The translations under genes and the position numbers were made by a program. Shown one piece after another: positions 23,733 to 32,341 of a stretch of 42,591 nt of DNA. Positions within the stretch are counted from its first letter, which is position 1. Each line of letters starts with the position of its first letter. The notes beneath the pieces are model-generated. The model searched no databases. It worked only from the letters and a program-made list of their open reading frames with translations, and was not told the origin of the DNA. Location of the stretch: assembly GCA_964595945.1 (NCBI GenBank), contig CAZQSL010000013.1, forward strand, positions 1 through 42,591, read 5' to 3'. This DNA is from CAZQSL01 sp964595945. Lineage in GTDB: Bacteria; UBP15; UBA6099; JAJRTR01.

Positions 23733-24749
23733 GTGGAAGAACTGATCACTGCAATACAGCCTTATCTTGACAGGTTTTGCGCTACATGGCGGCGTATAGC
23801 CGGTATGCTCGCCGGACCTGACTTCAAGCTCGTTTCCCCCGTTATCCGCACGGCGACGCTGCCGGACCTTAAGGCAATTGACGCAACTATCAACATCGCC
23901 ACTATTCTTGCCAAACCCGAGCCCGGCGCGGCGGTCGTTTTTCTTCCCAAAAATATCGCCACATTTATACCCGAATCCATCATCAATCCCGGCGCGACAG
24001 CCGTGCCGGATGATTTTTCGGGACTCCATGCCGGTGCGCTTCAGGAACTGTTCGATCAGGTGTGGCGAGCTGCCGAAAGTGATTTCGCAGTCCTTTCCGG
24101 CCATCCTTTCACCGTGTCGCAGACAGTTGTCGGAGAGTGTCCGGCTGATGAGTTTTTTTCGTCTTACCCCGGTTTTCACGACATTGACGAATATGTAATC
24201 GCAGAGTATTCACTCGAAGCAGGGGCAGCCGGATCGTGTATATTGAGTCAGGTCTTCCCGGTAGAATACTGGGACCGTCTCTTCAGATCATTCGCTGCGC
24301 CGCAGGACGCGCAGGCTGCTTCGATGCCGGAAGACATTTCGCCGGTGACATTCGACTCGCCTATAATCGAGGAAAACGCGAAGAAGACGTCTGTCGAAAA
24401 ACAGTTTGTGGAAAAACTCAAGGCCATGTCGAAGGCAACACGCGGGCCGGTGGAGAAAAAGAAACGCGAGCTCGATTTTCATGGCGAAATGAAAACGAAG
24501 ATCGATGCTATTGGCGAAGTGCCCGTAGAAGTAGTGGGGCAACTCGCGAACAGCAGGATGAAAGCAGGCCTTGTGCTCGGCATCGGGCCGGGCTCTGTCA
24601 TAGATTTTGAAAATTCATCGACTGAACCGATAAAACTGCTTGTCAACGGATATCCGGTGGCGACAGCGGAAGTTGTTACAGTAGGTGACAAATTTGCACT
24701 TCGTATCGTAGAATTAGGAAAGCCGACCCCGAAGCCGCATGAACTGTGA
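23733..24749 (+). CDS. fliN: Flagellar motor switch protein FliN/FliY
   Basis: 338 residues, much longer than classic FliN (about 100-140) and comparable to FliY. The last ~80 residues are a clear SpoA/FliN domain: IDAIGEVPVEVVGQLANSRM, then LGIGPGSVIDFENS and VNGYPVATAEVVTVGDKFAL. The N-terminal ~190 residues resemble a CheC-type region (ELITAIQPYLDRF, AAVVFLPKNIA, FSGLHAGALQELFDQVWRA), but the phosphatase motif E-x-x-N is not seen; Asp sits where Asn is expected. It probably builds the lower C-ring without CheY-P phosphatase activity. The linker (residues 210-265) is charged. The start is GTG 23733, with no ribosome binding site except the G-run of the palindrome at 23708. Confidence 0.88.
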   Translation: MEELITAIQPYLDRFCATWRRIAGMLAGPDFKLVSPVIRTATLPDLKAIDATINIATILAKPEPGAAVVFLPKNIATFIPESIINPGATAVPDDFSGLHAGALQELFDQVWRAAESDFAVLSGHPFTVSQTVVGECPADEFFSSYPGFHDIDEYVIAEYSLEAGAAGSCILSQVFPVEYWDRLFRSFAAPQDAQAASMPEDISPVTFDSPIIEENAKKTSVEKQFVEKLKAMSKATRGPVEKKKRELDFHGEMKTKIDAIGEVPVEVVGQLANSRMKAGLVLGIGPGSVIDFENSSTEPIKLLVNGYPVATAEVVTVGDKFALRIVELGKPTPKPHEL

Positions 24750-24807
24750 CACGCGACGGGTGTGGCCAGGGTTTCGATTCCTGCGGGCGGCGTTGCGAAT
24801 GTACACT

Positions 24808-24836
24808 TTGACCGCATTGGATAAATCTGCGATAAT
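24808..24836 (+). promoter_or_regulatory. Sigma-70-type promoter overlapping the fliO start
   Basis: TTGACC (24808-24813), exactly 17 bases, GATAAT (24831-24836). The -10 box overlaps the ATG (24835) chosen for fliO, so a transcript from here would begin around 24843, inside fliO, and could serve fliP-fliQ-fliR-flhB. The change in codon style in the cluster begins at this point. Confidence 0.6.
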
Positions 24837-25548
24837 GAATGTTACTATCAGAAAAAGTGTTTTGATTTTGGCAGTAGTGGCGGTCATGGCTTTTTGCACG
24901 TCCATTATGACGGCCGCGGCTCCCGGCGACTCTGCTACACAGTCTGCGGCTGTTACCGAAAGGTCCGGTCCGCCCAGGACTGCAACTCCCACCATAAACA
25001 CCACAAACAATTTCAACGATACAAGCATTGTGCCGTCCGATGTGCCCCAAGGGCCTGGCGACCGGGCAGAACAGGGTAAAAGCGAGAGCCTTGAGGATAT
25101 AGGGATCAATTCGCGCCAGCCGAGCCCTCTGAGGGTGGTCGGAAGTCTCGTGCTCGTGATCGCGCTGATACTCGGCGTTGTCTATGTCATGAAGATAATC
25201 ATGGCAAAGGGCATGAGATATGATCTCAAGGGCAAGCATATCAGAGTGGTCGATGTGCTCAATCTCGGGGTCAACCGCACGCTGTACCTCGTGGAGGTAG
25301 GCGGACGGAAATTGCTGCTGAGCAACAGCGGGGACAAGGGCCTTGCGTTTGTGTGCGAAGTCGCCGCTACAGAAGGCGAATGGACGCCCGACGGCGGCAT
25401 TTCTTTTGAAGATGAAAAGGGAAAAGAATATTTCACCACGGACGAATCCGAGCCATCCAAGCCGGTCATGGGGATGGGTACGGGGTTTGTGGATCAACTG
25501 AAAGAGAAAATCCGGGAACTCGACGATGAAAAGCGAAACGAAGGATAA
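24835..25548 (+). CDS. fliO: Flagellar biosynthesis protein FliO
   Basis: 237 residues from ATG 24835. It has a signal-peptide-like N-terminus (NVTIRKSVLILAVVAVMAFC), a Thr/Pro/Asn-rich periplasmic stretch, one membrane helix (VVGSLVLVIALILGVVYVMK) and the conserved cytoplasmic FliO domain (HIRVVDVLNLGVNRTLYLVE, then VGGRKLLLSNSGDKGLAFV). The C-terminus is a helix (FVDQLKEKIREL). FliO assists assembly of the FliP ring. The frame is open back to an ATG at 24739 overlapping fliN, so a start 32 codons earlier is possible; I prefer 24835 because the signal peptide begins there, though its ribosome binding site (GGATAA) is distant. The 3' end overlaps fliP by 23 bases. Confidence 0.88.
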   Translation: MNVTIRKSVLILAVVAVMAFCTSIMTAAAPGDSATQSAAVTERSGPPRTATPTINTTNNFNDTSIVPSDVPQGPGDRAEQGKSESLEDIGINSRQPSPLRVVGSLVLVIALILGVVYVMKIIMAKGMRYDLKGKHIRVVDVLNLGVNRTLYLVEVGGRKLLLSNSGDKGLAFVCEVAATEGEWTPDGGISFEDEKGKEYFTTDESEPSKPVMGMGTGFVDQLKEKIRELDDEKRNEG

Positions 25549-26326
25549 GCTCCGGCTGCACGCAAAGAGGCTTCTGTATTTCCTGCCGGTAATAGTGCCA
25601 GTGATGATACTGATCGCCGCACCGGTGCTTTCGGCGCCGGCGCCTATGCCGATCCCGAAGGTGACGCTCGGCGTGGATCAGGCGCAGTCGCCGAAGGATG
25701 TCGCGCTTTCGCTACAGATACTGTTTCTGCTGACAATATTGTCGCTCGCTCCGTCGATCGTGATGATGATGACCTCGTTTACGAGGATAATCATCGTGCT
25801 GTCGCTGACCCGCAGCGCGCTCGGCACACAGCAGATGCCGCCGTCTCAGGTGCTGGTGGGGCTTGCGCTGTTTTTGACTTTTTTTATCATGGCGCCTGTT
25901 TTCAAGCAGATCAATGACGAGGCTTTCCAGCCTTATATGAAAAGCGAAATTTCCCATACGGAAGCCTTGCAGAAGGCCGAGGGGCCGTTGCGTGAATTTA
26001 TGTTTATGCAGACTCGCAAGAGGGACCTTGCGCTGTTTATCAACCTTTCGCGCATCGAGCGGCCCAAGGCGAAAGCCGATGTGCCTACTTATGTGCTTAT
26101 ACCATCGTTTCTTATATCCGAAATGAAATCGGCATTCGAGATGGGATTTGTGATTTATGTGCCCTTTCTCGTCATAGACATGGTAATAGCCAGCACGCTC
26201 ATGTCGATGGGCATGATGATGCTGCCGCCGATCATGATATCGCTGCCGTTCAAGCTGCTTGTGTTTATCATGGTGGATGGATGGGCGCTGATATCGCGCG
26301 GGATTGTGCTCAGTTACAGAATGTAG
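25526..26326 (+). CDS. fliP: Flagellar export gate protein FliP
   Basis: 266 residues, typical. It has a cleavable N-terminal signal (LLYFLPVIVPVMILIAAPVL, then SAPAP), then the conserved PSIVMMMTSFTRIIIVLSLT, LGTQQMPPSQVLVGLALFLT, and the C-terminal VPTYVLIPSFLISEMKSAFE, GFVIYVPFLVIDMVIAS and MMMLPPIMISLPFKLLVF. FliP forms the pentameric core of the export gate with FliQ and FliR. ATG 25526 overlaps the end of fliO. Codons here end mostly in G (in 30 codons at 25721-25810: 18 G, 6 C), unlike flhA. Confidence 0.97.
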   Translation: MKSETKDKLRLHAKRLLYFLPVIVPVMILIAAPVLSAPAPMPIPKVTLGVDQAQSPKDVALSLQILFLLTILSLAPSIVMMMTSFTRIIIVLSLTRSALGTQQMPPSQVLVGLALFLTFFIMAPVFKQINDEAFQPYMKSEISHTEALQKAEGPLREFMFMQTRKRDLALFINLSRIERPKAKADVPTYVLIPSFLISEMKSAFEMGFVIYVPFLVIDMVIASTLMSMGMMMLPPIMISLPFKLLVFIMVDGWALISRGIVLSYRM

Positions 26327-26346
26327 AGAATTGCGGGTGAAGTGAA

Positions 26347-26616
26347 ATGACCGAAGGAATGGTACTTGATATCGGGGCAAAGGCTATATGGCTGACGCTG
26401 TTTGTGTCGGGGCCCATGCTTGGGTTCGGGCTGGCAGCCGGGGTGCTGATTTCCATATTTCAGGCGGTCACGTCAATTCAGGAAATGACCCTGACGTTTA
26501 TCCCCAAGATACTTGCCGTAATCCTTGCGCTGGTGCTCTTCGGGAGCTGGATGATGCAGCAGACGCTGCTGTTTGCGAGTGATCTTCTGATGAATCTGCA
26601 TAAATTCGTGCAGTAG
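26347..26616 (+). CDS. fliQ: Flagellar export gate protein FliQ
   Basis: 89 residues with two membrane helices, typical size. Recognised from AIWLTLFVSGPMLGFGLAAG, then VLISIFQAVTSIQEMTLTFI and PKILAVILALVLFGSWM. FliQ wraps the FliP/FliR core of the export gate. ATG 26347 is preceded by GGGTGAAGTG. It sits 20 bases after fliP and 42 bases before fliR. Confidence 0.97.
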   Translation: MTEGMVLDIGAKAIWLTLFVSGPMLGFGLAAGVLISIFQAVTSIQEMTLTFIPKILAVILALVLFGSWMMQQTLLFASDLLMNLHKFVQ

Positions 26617-26658
26617 TGAGGCGCTGTCGGCTTCGACTTTGGTGAGGCGTGTGCACAG

Positions 26659-27447
26659 ATGGACTGGCTTCAGATAGATGTCCTGACATTTCAATATTTC
26701 ATAATCGTTTTTGCGCGTATGTCATCGATGATTGCCTTTGCGCCGGTGCTTGGGAGCGCGAATATCCCGATGACGACCAAGGCCGGGCTTGCGTTGCTGT
26801 TGTCGATGATAGTGTTTCCGCTTGCGTCCAAGTCGTTTCCGGTGTTGCCGGAGGATGTGATGATGTTCACGTTTGTGATCGTGCGTGAGGTGATGGTGGG
26901 GGTGCTGATAGGGGCGGTCGGCACTCTCATGTTTTCGTCCATCCAGCTTGCGGGTCAGATATATGGCATGCAGATGGGTTTCGGCATTGTCAATGTTATG
27001 GACCCGATGTCTGATGAGCAGATTTCCATACTTGGGCAGTTTCAGTTTGTTATCGCGATATTGATTTTTTTTACCATAGATGGGCATCATGTGCTGCTGC
27101 GGCTGATCATGGAGAGTTACAATGTTTTGCCCATGGGGCAGTTTGGGCTTCATATGCCGATGTACAATGAGATCATACACTGGCTGCAGAAGATGATGGT
27201 GATAGCGTTCAAGGTCGGTATGCCGATGATATTCACACTGCTGCTTTTGACGGTGTCGCTTGGTATTATCGCGCGTACCGTGCCGCAGATGAATGTATTT
27301 ATCGTGGGGCTGCCGATGCAGATTTTTATTGGTCTGTTTATCATGTGCGCGTCGCTTTATCTGATATCCGGGGTGTTGCAGGGATTTTTCAATATGATGT
27401 TTACGGATATTTACAAGCTGTTGAGGATGGCTGCTGGCAGCGGGTAG
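26659..27447 (+). CDS. fliR: Flagellar export gate protein FliR
   Basis: 262 residues and about six membrane helices. Family motifs: FARMSSMIAFAPVLGSANIP, REVMVGVLIGAVGTLMFSSI, QLAGQIYGMQMGFGIVNVMD, FTIDGHHVLLRLIMESYNVL and PQMNVFIVGLPMQIFIGLFI. FliR completes the export gate with FliP and FliQ. ATG 26659 has GAGG about 14 bases upstream. The start of flhB follows after a 90-base gap. Confidence 0.97.
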   Translation: MDWLQIDVLTFQYFIIVFARMSSMIAFAPVLGSANIPMTTKAGLALLLSMIVFPLASKSFPVLPEDVMMFTFVIVREVMVGVLIGAVGTLMFSSIQLAGQIYGMQMGFGIVNVMDPMSDEQISILGQFQFVIAILIFFTIDGHHVLLRLIMESYNVLPMGQFGLHMPMYNEIIHWLQKMMVIAFKVGMPMIFTLLLLTVSLGIIARTVPQMNVFIVGLPMQIFIGLFIMCASLYLISGVLQGFFNMMFTDIYKLLRMAAGSG

Positions 27448-27537
27448 CGAGCGCGATGGACACGGAAGAGCCGTGTTGCTGTAATTGTCACGAACACCGG
27501 TGTTATGGCGGGATTTCCGCAAGAGGGGGGTGGTTGA

Positions 27538-28617
27538 GTGGCTGAGGACAAGACCGAGCAGGCGACGCCGAGGCGTCGTGGAGAAGCTCGCAAGAAGGGA
27601 CAGATGGCAAAGAGCACCGAGGTGTCGTCGGCGCTTATGCTGCTGTTTTCCTTTGCAATGATCGCCTTTTACGGACCGTATATGTTTGTGACGCTCAGGG
27701 ATTATATGAAGTGGACATACACGCCCGAGGTGCTGGTGCGGCTCTCCAGTCTGACGCAGACAAATGTCGCGAATTACATGATCGACATGATAGTTTTCAG
27801 CATCCGTGTCGTCGCTCCCGTGGGAGCGGTGCTGATGATCGTGGGGCTTGCTACCAATATCATGCAGGTGGGGTTTCAGGCTTCGACATATCCGATCAAG
27901 CCCAATCTCAGCAAGATCAATCCCCTGACCGGTTTCAAGAGGATATTTTCGCTCAGATCGCTTACTGAGCTTCTCAAGAGTCTTGTCAAGGTCGGTACGG
28001 TCGGATATGTGGGATGGAAGACAATCATCGACGAGCTTCCGCATTTTGTGCAGATGAGCGCAATGGAGATACCTGACGCGACGGCGATGTTTGCCTCGAC
28101 CATGATGCGGCTGGTGTTCAAGATCATACTTGTGCTGCTCGTGCTGGCGCTTCTCGATTATATGTATCAGAAGTTCGAGTTTGAAAAAAGTATCAAAATG
28201 TCAAAGCAGGAAATCAAGGATGAGTACAAACAGCGTGAGGGAGACCCGTTGATCCGCCGTCGTATCAGGGAAAGGCAGAGGGAAATGGCGATGAGGCGCA
28301 TGATGGCATCGGTGCCGCATGCGGATGTCATCATAACCAACCCCGTGCATCTCGCGGTGGCGCTGCAATATGTGGCTGAAGAAATGCACGCGCCGAAGGT
28401 GGTGGCGAAGGGTGGCGGAGTGGTCGCCGAGCGCATCAAGCAGATCGCGCGGGACAACAAGGTGCCGATCGTAGAAAACAGGGCGCTCGCGCAATCGCTG
28501 TTCAAGATGGCGGACGTGGGGGATTTTGTGCCGCCGCAGCTTTTCAAGGCGGTCGCGGAAATTCTTGCATACGTCTATAAAATCGGCCGCAAGGATCATT
28601 CATTCGGTCTGAAATGA
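27538..28617 (+). CDS. flhB: Flagellar export switch protein FlhB with NPVH cleavage motif
   Basis: 359 residues. The N-terminus EDKTEQATPRRRGEARKKGQ is classic, followed by four membrane helices and a charged cytoplasmic linker (MSKQEIKDEYKQREGDPLIR). The autocleavage site, normally NPTH, reads N268-P269-V270-H271 (ADVIITNPVHLAVALQY). The C-terminal domain is otherwise normal (APKVVAKGGGVVAERIKQIA, VPIVENRALAQSLF). FlhB controls the switch from rod/hook to filament substrates, and cleavage between N and P is part of that. The start is GTG 27538 after GAGGGGGG. It is the last gene of the G-ending-codon block; an AT-rich promoter region follows. Confidence 0.97.
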   Translation: MAEDKTEQATPRRRGEARKKGQMAKSTEVSSALMLLFSFAMIAFYGPYMFVTLRDYMKWTYTPEVLVRLSSLTQTNVANYMIDMIVFSIRVVAPVGAVLMIVGLATNIMQVGFQASTYPIKPNLSKINPLTGFKRIFSLRSLTELLKSLVKVGTVGYVGWKTIIDELPHFVQMSAMEIPDATAMFASTMMRLVFKIILVLLVLALLDYMYQKFEFEKSIKMSKQEIKDEYKQREGDPLIRRRIRERQREMAMRRMMASVPHADVIITNPVHLAVALQYVAEEMHAPKVVAKGGGVVAERIKQIARDNKVPIVENRALAQSLFKMADVGDFVPPQLFKAVAEILAYVYKIGRKDHSFGLK

Positions 28618-28646
28618 CACATGCCGTATCCCGCTTGCGCATAATA

Positions 28647-28675
28647 TTGTAAAAAGTGAATGATATAAATATAAT
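28647..28675 (+). promoter_or_regulatory. Sigma-70-type promoter for flhA
   Basis: TTGTAA (28647-28652), 17 bases, a perfect TATAAT (28670-28675), in a markedly AT-rich spacer. Transcription would begin near 28682 and give a leader of about 83 bases before ATG 28765. Confidence 0.7.
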
Positions 28676-28764
28676 GACGTGTTAAAATAAGACGTTAACC
28701 GGCTGGAGATTATATACAGACGGGTGTTATGGCTGTGACTCGATGCCCGTACTTTGGATAAAAA

Positions 28765-30972
28765 ATGGCGCGAACAAAGAAACCGATACCAAAACCGATA
28801 GAGACATCGCTTTTCATGAAAGCCGCTACGCCGTTCCTGCAAAGGGCGGACATGTTCCTGCCTATCCTTGTCGTCATGATTGTCGCCATGATGGTGATAC
28901 CGGTACCGACATGGGGCATAAGCCTGCTGATCGTAGGCAGTATAGCGTTTTCGCTGATCGCGATACTCATGACGATGTATATCAAGGAGCCACTCGAATT
29001 TTCCGTATTTCCGACAGTTATCCTGATCTCGACGATCTATCGTCTCGCGCTCAACATCACAACCACAAGATCGATCCTCAGCAAGGCTGACGGCGGAGCG
29101 GTGATCGACGCATTCGGCACATTTGTCACCGGCGGCAGTTATGTCGTCGGAGCGATCATTTTCGCGATCATCATCGTCGTCAATTTCGTCGTCATCACCC
29201 ACGGCGCGCAGCGCATCGGTGAAGTCGCCGCAAGGTTTACCCTCGATGCCATGCCGGGCAAACAGATGAGCATAGACGCCGACCTCAACAATGGACTCAT
29301 CACTGACGACGAAGCCCGCGCACGCCGCAAGAAGATCGAAAACGAAGCCGACTACTTCGGAGCGATGGACGGCGCATCACGATTTGTGCAGCGAGACGCG
29401 ATAGCCGGCATCATAATCGTGCTCATCAACATCATCGGCGGATTCATCATCGGCATGGTCTACCACAAGATGCCGTTCATGGAAGCACTCCAGACATACA
29501 CGCAACTGACCATCGGCGATGGCCTCGCAGCATCGCTCCCCACCCTTATGATGTCAACTGCCACCGGTATCATGGTCACCAATGCCGCTTCCGAAGCCAA
29601 TATCAGCACCGACATAGTCACACAAATATTCGGCCAGACGCGCGCCATGTACACGACGGCGATAATACTTGCCGGATTCGGCATCCTCTCGCTCCTGCTC
29701 TCCCTTACCCTTTCACTGTCGGTATTCTTCGTGGCGGCAGTGGTCGCGGGGCTCGCATATCTGATGAGTCAGGTCAAAAAAGGCGCTACAGATGGCGCAT
29801 CGACCGCACTCGCAAAATCTCTCGGACTCAAAGCCGACGCGGCGACGCCACATGGCACCTCCGGCCCGCGCGGAGCCGCCGCCGCAGCGGCAGGCGAAAG
29901 CGGCCGCCCGGCTGTCTCGCCATTTGGTTCCGCCGAGGCGGTCAATCAACTCCTCCACGTCGATCAGATGGAACTCGAAATCGGCTACGGCCTCATCCCG
30001 CTCGTCGATCCCGACCAGAAAGGCGACCTGCTCGATCGCGTCACCATGATCCGCCGCCAGACCGCTCTCGAAATGGGCATCGTCGTACCCCCCATCAGAA
30101 TACGCGACAACATCCAGCTCCGTCCCAACGAATATTCCATCAAGATCAAAGGCGTCGAAGTCGCGTCGGGCAACGTCATGGTCGACCATTACCTCGCTAT
30201 GAACCCCGGTAACGCCGCGCAGGAAATCGACGGCATCGACACCACCGAACCCGCCTTCGGCCTCCCAGCGCGCTGGATACGCGAAGCCGTCAAGGAACAG
30301 GCCGAAATGCTCGGCTACACTGTCGTAGACCCCGCATCGGTCATCGCTACCCACCTTACCGAAATTATCAAAAATCACTCGTACGAACTACTCGGCCGTC
30401 AGGAGGTCCAGAAGCTCATCGAGGTCATCAAGGAAAAAAATCCCGTCGTTATCGAAGAACTTATCCCCAACAAACTCGAACTCGGAGAAATCCAGAAAGT
30501 ACTCCAGAACCTCCTGCGCGAGCGCGTGTCGATCCGCAACCTCGTCGAAATCCTCGAAACACTCGCCGACTACTCCGCACTCACCAAAGATGTCGGCATC
30601 CTCACCGAATACGTCCGCGCAAGCATAGGCAGGCAGATATGCAAGCAGCATCAGATGAATGACGGCACCCTCCCGGTCATCACCGTCGATCCCAACTTCG
30701 AAGACCTCGTCGCCGAATCAGTCCGCGACGGCGGCTCGATCGCATACCCGGTGCTGTCGCCCGATGTCATGGCCAATCTCGAAAACAACCTCAGCAACAT
30801 GATCGAAAAAGCCGTATCGCTCAACTATCAGCCGATCCTCCTCTGCTCGCCACGCACACGCATGTATGTCAGACGGCTCGTCGAACGCATCTTCCCTTCA
30901 CTCGTCGTGCTCTCCCACAGCGAGATCGTCCCCGAAGTGAAGGTCAAATCGGTCGGCATGATCACCGCCTGA
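28765..30972 (+). CDS. flhA: Flagellar export protein FlhA
   Basis: 735 residues, slightly longer than usual (about 690). Eight membrane helices lie in the first 340 residues with the conserved FHIPEP region (FVVITHGAQRIGEVAARFTL, DAMPGKQMSIDADLNNGLI, ARRKKIENEADYFGAMDGAS, FVQRDAIAGIIIVLINIIGG). The cytoplasmic domain, about 385-735, forms the nonameric ring that docks substrates and chaperones. The extra length is an Ala/Gly/Pro-rich linker (near 365-395, GPRGAAAAAAGESGRPAVSP). Codons end mostly in C (in 30 codons at 29971-30060: 20 C, 5 G), opposite to fliP. ATG 28765 follows GGATAAAA. Confidence 0.98.
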   Translation: MARTKKPIPKPIETSLFMKAATPFLQRADMFLPILVVMIVAMMVIPVPTWGISLLIVGSIAFSLIAILMTMYIKEPLEFSVFPTVILISTIYRLALNITTTRSILSKADGGAVIDAFGTFVTGGSYVVGAIIFAIIIVVNFVVITHGAQRIGEVAARFTLDAMPGKQMSIDADLNNGLITDDEARARRKKIENEADYFGAMDGASRFVQRDAIAGIIIVLINIIGGFIIGMVYHKMPFMEALQTYTQLTIGDGLAASLPTLMMSTATGIMVTNAASEANISTDIVTQIFGQTRAMYTTAIILAGFGILSLLLSLTLSLSVFFVAAVVAGLAYLMSQVKKGATDGASTALAKSLGLKADAATPHGTSGPRGAAAAAAGESGRPAVSPFGSAEAVNQLLHVDQMELEIGYGLIPLVDPDQKGDLLDRVTMIRRQTALEMGIVVPPIRIRDNIQLRPNEYSIKIKGVEVASGNVMVDHYLAMNPGNAAQEIDGIDTTEPAFGLPARWIREAVKEQAEMLGYTVVDPASVIATHLTEIIKNHSYELLGRQEVQKLIEVIKEKNPVVIEELIPNKLELGEIQKVLQNLLRERVSIRNLVEILETLADYSALTKDVGILTEYVRASIGRQICKQHQMNDGTLPVITVDPNFEDLVAESVRDGGSIAYPVLSPDVMANLENNLSNMIEKAVSLNYQPILLCSPRTRMYVRRLVERIFPSLVVLSHSEIVPEVKVKSVGMITA

Positions 30973-31018
30973 CCACACGTGAACCCGACGATGCCACGGA
31001 GCTTTTCCACCAGTGTCG

Positions 31019-32248
31019 ATGAAGGTCAAAAAATACGAAGCGCCCACGCTGCAGGAAGCCCTACTCCTCGTGAAGACCGAGCTTGGCTCCGAAGCGGTGG
31101 TTCTGCATACCAAAAAATTCCAGAAGGGCGGATTTCTCGGCCTCGGAAAAAAAGAAATGGTCGAGGTGCTCGCCGCGACTGAAACCAGGGACGACGGGGC
31201 AGATCCAGCACGCCCGGCACAGGTGCGAAAACCTGTCCCCACCCAGCAGCAAAACGACAGAAGCGCAAGTCTGGGATTCGGCGCCGTACCGCCTCCCCCT
31301 CCGCGCGGTCAGCAGAAAAACGCTGACAAGGAATTGCGCGACGAACTCTCGGAAATCAAGACGGCTCTTTTCACCCTTATGAAAAACCGTGCCTCAGAAG
31401 CCGCTTCCGACTCTCTCGCGCCCTATCCGCGGCTCTTCGGCGATCTCTATCTGAAATTTATCGAAAACGGTGTGGATGATGCGATCGCCCAGGACATCAT
31501 ACGCTCGCTCGACGAAGCACTTGCCAACAAGGCAGACCGCGACAGCGAAGAGCTCGTCTATTCGGCGCTCGGTCGCATACTTCGCCGGCTGCTCAAAGTC
31601 TCGGGCGTGATCGAGCTGCCTCCCGGCGGCGGCCCCAAAACCGTCGCTTTCGTAGGCCCGACCGGGGTGGGCAAGACCACGACCATCGCCAAGATAGCCA
31701 CTGTCGCTGCACTCGCCAAACACAAAAAAGTCGGCATCATCACATCAGATACATTCAGGATCGCAGCAGTCGAGCAGATAAAGACATACGGCGACATCAT
31801 CGGTGTGCCGGTACGCGTGGCATACAACCGCGAGGACATGAAGCACGCGATGGACTTCCTTTCCGGGAGTGATCTGATACTCGTCGATACAGCCGGACGC
31901 TCGCAGTGGGATCAGGACAAGATACGCGACCTGAGTGATCTCCTCACGGCATGCTATCCACTTGATATCCACCTTGTCCTCGGTGCCAATATCAGATATG
32001 GCGACATGGTGGAAGTCGCCGATCGCTTCAGGCCTGTATCATACAACCATCTGATTTTCACCAAAAATGACGAAACATCGTCACATGGCAGCATCATCAA
32101 CATGATCACAAGGGTCAATCTCGGAGTATCGTACCTATGCTACGGGCAGAATGTCCCCGGCGAAATCCAGGAGGCGACTCCGGAAACGCTGATCTCGATG
32201 ACTATTGGTGAGCCGATCAACAAGGTGTTCAACATGCAGGGCAGGTGA
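31019..32248 (+). CDS. flhF: Flagellar placement GTPase FlhF
   Basis: 409 residues. The basic N-terminus (MKVKKYEAPTLQEALLLVKT) with the GFLGLGKK motif is typical FlhF B-domain, followed by a Gln/Pro-rich linker (about 70-110), an N-domain helix bundle and the SRP-type GTPase: P-loop FVGPTGVGKTTTIAKIATVA near 212, TSDTFRIAAVEQIKTY, LILVDTAGRS and FTKNDET, where TKLDET is usual. FlhF sets flagellar position and number. ATG 31019 matches the family start; GTG 31013 lies two codons earlier and has better spacing to GGAG at 30998. The expected partner gene flhG does not follow. Confidence 0.95.
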   Translation: MKVKKYEAPTLQEALLLVKTELGSEAVVLHTKKFQKGGFLGLGKKEMVEVLAATETRDDGADPARPAQVRKPVPTQQQNDRSASLGFGAVPPPPPRGQQKNADKELRDELSEIKTALFTLMKNRASEAASDSLAPYPRLFGDLYLKFIENGVDDAIAQDIIRSLDEALANKADRDSEELVYSALGRILRRLLKVSGVIELPPGGGPKTVAFVGPTGVGKTTTIAKIATVAALAKHKKVGIITSDTFRIAAVEQIKTYGDIIGVPVRVAYNREDMKHAMDFLSGSDLILVDTAGRSQWDQDKIRDLSDLLTACYPLDIHLVLGANIRYGDMVEVADRFRPVSYNHLIFTKNDETSSHGSIINMITRVNLGVSYLCYGQNVPGEIQEATPETLISMTIGEPINKVFNMQGR

Positions 32249-32287
32249 CGTTGGCCTGCGGCGCAAGGCGCCGGCAAAGCCTTTTTG

Positions 32288-32316
32288 TTGACACATATAT
32301 TGATATAATAGATAAT
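32288..32316 (+). promoter_or_regulatory. Strong sigma-70-type promoter after flhF
   Basis: A consensus TTGACA (32288-32293), exactly 17 bases, GATAAT (32311-32316). The start would be near 32323, giving a leader of about 138 bases before GTG 32461. It likely drives the two membrane-protein genes and then the sigma-28 gene. Confidence 0.75.
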
Positions 32317-32341
32317 TGTAATGATCCATTCTGGATAAGAT

